The notes below the pieces were generated by a model. The model ran no database searches. It saw nothing but the letters and a program-made list of their open reading frames with translations, and was not told the origin of the DNA. Below are positions 58,021 to 64,000 of a stretch of DNA of 64,000 bases, in pieces. This stretch comes from Porites lobata (Eukaryota; Cnidaria; Anthozoa; Scleractinia; Poritidae). Location of the stretch: NCBI GenBank assembly GCA_942486035.1, contig CALNXK010000045.1:2304501-2368500 (forward strand), read 5' to 3'. The translations under genes were made by a program, and so were the position numbers. The number at the start of each line of letters is the position of its first letter. Positions within the stretch are counted from its first letter, which is position 1.

Positions 58021-58228
58021 CAAAACATAATCTAGATAAAACCGCCCACGCTCTGTCCTTGGAAATAATGCCGTCGACCTTGTTCATGAAAAACGAGTGG
58101 TTCGTCTCTTCGGAAAGAGCACTTTTTAACTTAATGGAATATTGAGTCTTGGATATAACTCTAGCGGATATTGAAATGAAAAACAAACACAGGGAATCAA
58201 TCAAAAAGAGCGGAAAAGAACTAAACAT
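58021..58228 (-). CDS. Candidate first exon of an unrecognised type II membrane protein
   Basis: ATG at 58228 starts a frame of 69 codons ending at a donor-like G|GTAGGTTC (58020-58013). Residues 5-26 form a hydrophobic signal anchor (LFLIDSLCLFFISISARVI) followed by a polar stem. Such an N terminus is typical of Golgi glycosyl- or sulfotransferases, but nothing here proves that. Exit phase 1 does not fit the entry phase of 52470-52668 directly, so at least one more exon would be needed to link them. Confidence 0.3.
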
Positions 58229-58830
58229 CTAGAACGTATATTTGCTCATGTTAAAGCTTCTATATAACTTCTTTATACGAAACTATGCTTATCAATCAAC
58301 GAAGAAACCCCGAAAATAAACTGGCGGCTTAAAAAAGCTTTACCTTAAGGGAAATTGCAAATAACACTTAAAAAATTGTAGACAACCTTCCGTTTAAAAA
58401 TCAAAAAATGCTATTATTAAATTACCTTTTCGAAATCACTCCCCGGTTAATATTGGACGTCACAGTTAATGCGTGAGGACGCTAAAATTATTTTAAAGTA
58501 ACCGCACAAACGTCTAAGCTTAGCTAAAACACTTGCAGCAATATTTGAATTTGTCTGAAATGTTCTTTCAAGATTTTAAATATCATCAATTCTTGTTGGC
58601 GCAGTGCGTCAAGGCCGCCTTATGCGCGTTGTTCTAAGGTAGATAATTAACTGTATGAAGATATTTACTTTGACAAATATCCACAAAGACAGATGGCTAA
58701 TTCAATCTCCCTTAAAAATCTCGACGGGAGTGGGTAGTTGGTCAAGAATCGAATCAAGGAAGCGTTTCACAGAATTTCATTTATTGGCGCCAAGCTTTTA
58801 TTTCCCGGAGGCCGAGTTCCGGTAACAGGG

Positions 58831-58836
58831 TATAAA
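58831..58836 (+). promoter_or_regulatory. TATA box of the secreted-peptide gene
   Basis: TATAAA lies about 30 bases upstream of a likely start near 58861. A short non-coding exon follows, ending at a good donor, CAGAA|GTAAGTAC (58918-58922|58923). Confidence 0.6.
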
Positions 58837-59275
58837 GCCCTCATACGGAGTCTGATATTGCAGTCTTATTCACCTGCGAGTCCGCAACTAAAAGTCAAGA
58901 TATTTTGAGAACGGCGTCAGAAGTAAGTACATTTTTAAAGTCTTTGTCGAGATGTTACAGATAAGCTGTAATCACCGTCTGTTTCTTTCTTTTTTTAACT
59001 TTTATTTTTATCTCTTAAAAAATCGCCAACTGAAAAAAAAGTTAAATACGTAAATCATTTACACTTATCATAAACCAGATCTTTCGCAATGTGGTTTGGA
59101 GCTTATGTCATAAAATAATTGTTAAGGCACAAGTCGATAAGTCAATTGACTGTCTTAGCGGAGCAATGTACTTTCATCGCCTCTTATCTGACTTTGTGAA
59201 AAAAAAATTTAACGTTCTACTTAAGATAATCTCTTTTTAAAATGAAGGTAATATTGGCCTACTTGTCAGCTCTTG

Positions 59276-59304
59276 AAAATTGTACAATTCAATTGTACAA
59301 TTTT
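59276..59304. repeat. Perfect 29-base palindrome
   Basis: AAAATTGTACAATT, a single central C, then AATTGTACAATTTT. It lies in the first intron of the proposed peptide gene, 0.4 kb from the TATA box. It may be a hairpin or a dimeric protein site; nothing proves either. Confidence 0.8.
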
Positions 59305-60539
59305 TCAGTTTTTCTCCCTGGTTTCTGAGATGGTGAAATACAACTGAATTGTCTTAGTTAGCTGCCAGCCTCTTCGTGTAGTAAAATAAAGTTTTGTTTC
59401 GTGTTATAAGAAAAGCGTTTTGTCCCAGTAACATGTACAAGGTTTTGACAAAGTATAGACAGCTTTTATTGCTTATATCTTATAGGAAATAACTAGACAA
59501 AATTGTTGTAAAAGTCGGTTTAGAATTAAGGTATAAATTTCACTAAATTCCAGCCACAGTACTTTGCGCCAAGTTTTTCGTGTAAATACGTTATCGCGAA
59601 GCAAGGCGGCCGTTGCTTACGTGTACGGACAATCAATTACAGCACTCGATGGCACTTTCTCCAAGCACATTTCACACAGACGAAAACTGAGCGGAAAGGT
59701 TTTAATGATCTTACAAGAAAAAAAACAAATTAATCACGGATAATGTGTATCGGTCTAAAACAGGAACGCCCCAGTTTAAGGTCAACTAGCCTCATGGAAG
59801 ACTTACAGTTTATAAAAACATCTTAGCGCCATGAATAGACCATAAAGAAAAACACTATTTCTCCACATTTTTACAAGTTCTCGTTGTAAGAGGAAAAGAG
59901 GGGAGGGCAAAGCAGGGATCTTTTAAGGCTAGGAATGAGTCTGGATGTATTTTTATGGCACAGACCGACCAGTCTATATAGGGCAGCACATGGAAGAGAA
60001 AGTAATGGGCCAGTTCATTACAATTTTTTAATAATGAAATGTTACTAAGTTCAGCAAAAAAAGGTAAAAGTCGATGTAAGTATTTTTCAGCTAAGAAATA
60101 ACATCGCCTTAGCTTTCACGCACTTCCTTGAAAAATTCAAATTATATGGAGAGGAGACAATCAAAATGAGAGAGTTTCGTGATGATACAGTGATTTATCT
60201 TTATCTGCCATATCCACACTTCAAACAATTCACGTACAATGAGGTTAATTTGGAATGCATCTGAAACCTTTTTCAACACAAAAAAAGCAAATGAAATTGA
60301 ATGAAAGACTCAGAGTTTTCACGTGCGCAACCCTCTCATAGAAAACTGAAATAACAAAACAGTTCGGTGATTTTTAAGTTTCTTCGAGATATCAAACTTG
60401 AAGACGTAATTTTTTTTTGAGAATTCAAAATTAGTCTGGAACACGCCATTCGTACAATTCTAGTACGACTTGTGCTGAGAAATATTAGAGTTCATTCTTA
60501 TAAGATACCAGTAGCCGAGAGGCAAATTGAATGACCCAA

Positions 60540-60636
60540 CCTCGGTGTAAGAGCCTGTAAAATTCACGGGTGACGTAAAACAAAGGAAAACAAAATATGC
60601 ACAATAAAAACAAGTTCACAGGTTCTTACACCGTGG
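60540..60636. mobile_element. Short TIR element with CGGTGTAAGAGCCTGT / ACAGGTTCTTACACCG ends
   Basis: About 97 bases bounded by 20-base imperfect inverted repeats with an AT-rich interior. Intron of the proposed peptide gene. Confidence 0.7.
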
Positions 60637-61380
60637 TAATCATTTATTCTTTGTAAAAAGTGTTTCTAAAACTCATCAATAATACACGAAAAGATAACAA
60701 AGGAAGAGGATTTTGAAACCGGATATTAATTACCATAAAATATTGGGAACTTTAGCTTACGAACTTTGAATTTATGGTTCATTCGAGAGCCTCCATCAAA
60801 CACTTGACCCAGTGTTTCTTCCGGTTATTTAGACACCAGCACGAATTTAGACTTGAAAACATCGTCTAAGACTTGTTCTTTTTTTACCCTCTTAATAATG
60901 GTGTCTGGATATCTGAAAAAATACTACGTCTCTGTTTGATATATTACTTTCTACAGGCTCGCCAGTTCTTTCTGGTGTCTTCATGGTATTCGAGCTCTAC
61001 GATCAAAGGGGCTCACGGCTGTCTAGTTCACTTATGCGTCCTTATTCGCTATAGACCTCAGCGTTAGTGAAGAAACTAATTGTAAATAACAAAATCAAGG
61101 CTTCGCGAAAAACAAATGAGTCTCCAGAGCATTTTATCAAACGTTGCAAACAACAAAAACCCCCAATTTCAATCCGTTTCAATCTTCTTCAAGTTTGTTC
61201 ATCGGTCCCTACTTTTGTATTTGCTGTGTTATTAATACCTCGCGGCTTTAATTTCTCGAGCGATTATTTCTATGTTCAGCCACTCAATTTTGTGGGAGTT
61301 TCTACCGTTAGAATTTCGATAAAATTCCAGACATAGCTCGTATAATTAGCTAACACATACCTATTTAATTGCAGATCATC

Positions 61381-61638
61381 ATGAACCAACTGAGATTGAT
61401 TCTTATCGCATGTTTGTCTTCTTTCCTCTTCTTCGAATTGACCAACGCTCACTTTCGTCTCGGCCGGGGAATGGAGCGAGCTGGAGCGGTGCCCTTAGAA
61501 GAACGAAGGGCCGCCCCGCTTAGGGCTGGGTTCCAGGATTCACGGGTTGATGCCAAACGAGAACTGCTCCTAAAACGCCTAGAGGACATCTTAGATAAAT
61601 ACGAATCAAGAATGAAGCGTAGCGAGGCAGATAATTAA
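61381..61638 (+). CDS. Small secreted peptide precursor (85 aa), unassigned
   Basis: ATG at 61381, six bases after a good splice acceptor; TAA at 61636-61638. Residues 1-23 are a clear signal peptide (MNQLRLILIACLSSFLFFEL, cleavage likely after TNA). The mature part begins HFRLGRGMERAG, so Gly-Arg follows directly after four residues. It also contains KR at residues 61-62 (DAKRELLLKRLEDILDKYES, a predicted amphipathic helix) and near the end (MKRSEADN). No cysteine is present, which argues against a disulfide-rich toxin or defensin. Gly-Arg and dibasic sites would suit a prohormone or neuropeptide precursor, but there are no tandem peptide copies, so this stays a hypothesis. I do not recognise the family. 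Confidence 0.7.
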   Translation: MNQLRLILIACLSSFLFFELTNAHFRLGRGMERAGAVPLEERRAAPLRAGFQDSRVDAKRELLLKRLEDILDKYESRMKRSEADN

Positions 61639-62024
61639 CTAAGGGTAAGAACTAAAGAAAAATTTTAGCTTTCCTATCAAGCATCGGAAACAAGTATAAA
61701 TTTCAAGTCATCAAAATTAGTCTGTCCCTTATTAATAATGCAAAAAGGGCATGTAGTATTATCCTCCCATTTCTTCATTTTATTTCTATTCATTTGCTTA
61801 GGGACGGACCGAAAGAAAAGTGATGGGGGGACGGATTGCCTGTGCGAGAATTTTCATTTTCTTTTAATTGCAACCCTTTGTGGGAAATTTATTTGGAGAA
61901 AATTTGCTCCATGCCCTTTTCGCTCCTCGCTGCTTTGTTTTTACTGAGTACATAAATTGTACATTTATAGTAAGTTAAAGAGAGTATCTTGAAGGGGCCA
62001 GGGGAGGGCTTCAGTATTGTCACG

Positions 62025-62150
62025 AATTATACGTTTCTGGGAAACTGCCCACTTACCCCTCTCCTAAGCTAACATTTTGCCTTAAGTGAGTAGTAAGTGT
62101 TAATGTTGACATAGGGGAGGGGTAGGTGGGCAGTTTCCCAGAAACGTATG
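62025..62150. mobile_element. Foldback MITE with CGTTTCTGGGAAACTGCCCA ends
   Basis: The arms CGTTTCTGGGAAACTGCCCA and TGGGCAGTTTCCCAGAAACG are exact inverted repeats and extend imperfectly through CCCCTCTCCTA. A related single arm (TTTTCTGGGAAACTACCCCTC) lies at about 15973. Confidence 0.85.
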
Positions 62151-63261
62151 ATAACCCATTGTGATTATCTCTCTGAAGTATTTTTTGAAGTAAGAGTATT
62201 GTGAATTAAAGTTAGATGTCTCCATCCGGTGCCAAAATGTCATGTTCACTTAAACCCCTTCTTTGACGCACTTTTCTGTCTATTTTGCTCAACAGGATCG
62301 CAGGCGGTCAGGACAAATTTTCAAGTAAAACATAACTCGCGTAGCAGATGCTATAAAAATCCAGCGGACCTCTAAGTTTCCGTCAAAAATGTCTGTAATA
62401 TAAAATATATCTATTTAAAATTTGTAATGAACATCTCCATTCTACACCATTTTCCATAGCGTCAGGTTAGGCTACATCTTGCTTCCCCATAAAACCACGT
62501 AGTTTGCTTGTAGTTTAAATTTAGCTGCTAGTATGACCAGCGCTGGGTCTAACAGATAAACTCAGCATGTAGCTCTGTAAGTGTGTTTAAGTCTTTATTT
62601 GTTTCTTCCATGTAGCGCAACTTCCTAAGACACACAGTTAAGATGAAATGCATTAAAAGCTTGAAATGTGACAAGATACTTAATGGTGTTTGTTTTCAAT
62701 GCGTTGTTAATCAATTCTCTCCAAGATCTAGGGCGTGTCTTGTAGGCGCAATTTTTTTGCCCCCTTTATCAGCCGCCATGTTTTCTTTTCTTTTTCAAAC
62801 ATTTCTTATCTAAAAATGAGGAGAAGTACGGTGTTGGAAAAATCAAAACCTACACTCAAAATAAGTGTCCTTAGGTGGGAAAATAAACACGCGCACTTTC
62901 GCATTTGCGTCCTAATTTTTTCTATTCTGCGCAACTGCACAATAAGTGTTGAAATGTTTCTAGTTGGACGCAGTTCTTACTCTTGTTAGAAAGCGCGCAT
63001 TATTTTCTGATTCGCAAGTTGAAATTGAAAATAAAAAAGTAACTTAAATTCTGAATAAACGTGATAATGGCAAAAGTTTCTTAAATTGGAAGATTAGTTT
63101 GTGTTCAATTAGTAACGACAAATGAATTTAATTGATTTGGTTATAAAGAATTTTATTTCTACGTCACAACCGTTAATGAATTCGCCACTTTTGTCAAGAC
63201 ATAATACGCTGAATTTTACACGCGTGTAAGAGGTTGATAATTTTGCATCTCTTTGCCAAAA

Positions 63262-63445
63262 ATGGGTGAACTCAAGGCAGCATACAAGAAGTTTTCTTCA
63301 GATGACGATTTTCCAGACCTTTCGCAGCATAACAATTACATGGCAAAAGCGCTGACGAAAGAAATTTACGCAAAGTTGCGGGATAAGGTCACTAAGAATG
63401 GGTATACTCTCGATGACGTGATTCAAACAGGGGTCGATAACCCAG
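63262..63445 (+). CDS. Creatine kinase-type phosphagen kinase, first coding exon; rest off window
   Basis: Transfers phosphate between ATP and a guanidino compound to buffer cellular energy. From the ATG at 63262 (context AAAATGG) 61 codons plus one base are read before the donor CCAG|GTTAGT. Motifs FPDLSQHNNYMAK, LTKEIYAKLRDKVT and GYTLDDVIQTGVDNPG are the N-terminal domain of ATP:guanidino phosphotransferases. The HNNYMAK...DDVIQTGVDNPG form is nearer to creatine kinases than to arginine kinases, but the substrate-determining loops and catalytic cysteine lie downstream of the window. A cytosolic form is suggested because no targeting sequence precedes the domain. Confidence 0.92.
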
Positions 63446-63529
63446 GTTAGTCAGTGGCCAAAGTCAACATCCAACAAAATTTATAAATTTTATTTCGTAA
63501 AATGCTGAAAAGCAAATGGTACAGTGTGA

Positions 63530-63920
63530 AAGTACTTCAAAAAAGGTTTCGTTTGAATGATCACACTTAAAGATTCCATCCCCTGCCGAAAAGTTCGAAC
63601 AACCTTGTACAGCATAATAAACAGTACCACAGGAAAGTACTGCTCAGTAGCTTTCATTTGAATGGTCACACTTTAGGATTCCATCCACAGACTCAAAAGA
63701 TAGAACCACCTTGTATAGCATAATAAACGATAGGAAAGTACGGCTCAGTAGCTTTCATTTGAATGGTCATACTTTAAGATTTCATCCACAGACTCAAAAG
63801 TTAGAACCACCTTGTACAACATAATAAACAGTACCACAGGAAAGTACTGCTCAGTAGCTTTCATGTGAATTGTCATACTTTAGGATTTCATCCACAGACT
63901 CAAAAGTTAGAACCAGCTTA
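63530..63920. repeat. Tandem repeat, about four units of 101-106 bp
   Basis: The block GCTTTCATTTGAATGGTCA recurs at 63650, 63751 and 63857, with a diverged first unit at 63546. Units also share TCCACAGACTCAAAAG and CACCTTGTA.AGCATAATAAAC. It lies in the first coding-region intron of the creatine kinase gene. Confidence 0.9.
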
Positions 63921-64000
63921 CAAGACTCATGAAGAGTGACCAACATTCGAGTTCTCCTTACCGTAATGCTGTTCAATCAAACGCAAGGATCATGAGAAAA

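Larger units (their letters stand above)
52171..58830. other. Gene-poor region between TPR-CHAT gene and secreted-peptide gene
   Basis: Contains two exon-like minus-strand segments (52470-52668, 58021-58228) and many repeats listed separately: MITEs at 52214, 52753, 53843 and 55639, a SINE at 54490, and a dispersed repeat at 55322. Bases 55800-58000 are AT-rich with short open frames but no domain, repeat or RNA gene that I can support. Confidence 0.5.
58861..62657 (+). other. Proposed transcript of the secreted-peptide gene (UTR exons flanking one coding exon)
   Basis: Model: non-coding exon about 58861-58922, intron with GTAAGTAC donor, acceptor TTTAATTGCAG at 61364-61374, coding exon 61375-61644, donor G|GTAAGAAC six bases after the stop, acceptor CTCAACAG at 62288-62295, then a 3' UTR exon with ATTAAA at 62652-62657 as possible poly(A) signal. 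UTR exons are inferred from splice motifs alone. Confidence 0.45.

Noticed and set aside
1..64000. CRISPR arrays, bacterial operons, phage or viral genes
   Set aside because: The regular repeats found are minisatellites without spacers, and all confident genes are spliced animal genes.

Overview
The window is nuclear DNA from an animal, most likely an anthozoan cnidarian and probably a stony coral. This rests on AT-rich intergenic DNA, spliced genes with canonical GT..AG introns, metazoan protein families (CoREST, ERLEC1, DTD1, creatine kinase, a NAT16-like acetyltransferase, a TPR-CHAT protein), tRNA-derived SINEs and very many short inverted-repeat elements. The species cannot be fixed from the sequence alone. 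There is no bacterial operon structure, CRISPR array or complete autonomous transposon.

Layout. (1) 440-7781, minus: 5' part of ERLEC1, the ER lectin of glycoprotein quality control; its 3' part lies beyond the left edge. (2) 10868-15495, plus: a complete five-exon secreted protein of 700 residues with a hemicentin-like VWA domain. (3) 19183-31957, minus: a complete 16-exon CoREST (RCOR) gene of 593 residues with ELM2, two SANT domains, a linker helix and an extra GATA-like zinc finger. (4) 35070-40521, minus: complete six-exon DTD1, with a 43-nt first exon. (5) 44811-45734, minus: single-exon NAT16/histidine-N-acetyltransferase-like GNAT enzyme. (6) 49478-52170, plus: TPR-CHAT gene in one large exon with a single-base frameshift inside the CHAT protease domain. 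(7) 58831-about 62650, plus: TATA-driven gene for an 85-residue secreted peptide precursor I cannot assign. (8) 63262 to beyond the right edge, plus: first coding exon of a creatine kinase-type phosphagen kinase, followed by a tandem repeat in its intron. Two exon-like minus-strand segments (52470-52668 and 58021-58228) encode membrane helices and may belong to an unrecognised gene.

Exon boundaries in the spliced genes were read by hand. Phases are consistent throughout, and the joined frames of CoREST, DTD1 and the VWA gene are exact multiples of three.

The genes do not form a pathway; they look like ordinary eukaryotic neighbours. The space between them is largely short non-autonomous elements: a foldback family starting TAGCCTG with 9-bp target-site duplications, a family with ends AACCCTTTAAGYCCC, several other TIR elements, SINEs, a LINE tail and minisatellites. 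The observations most worth a second look are the GATA-like finger and duplicated splice donor in CoREST, the unassigned peptide precursor, the TPR-CHAT protein with its catalytic His/Cys pair, the 9-bp-TSD foldback family, and a MITE terminus that coincides with a splice donor in the VWA gene.
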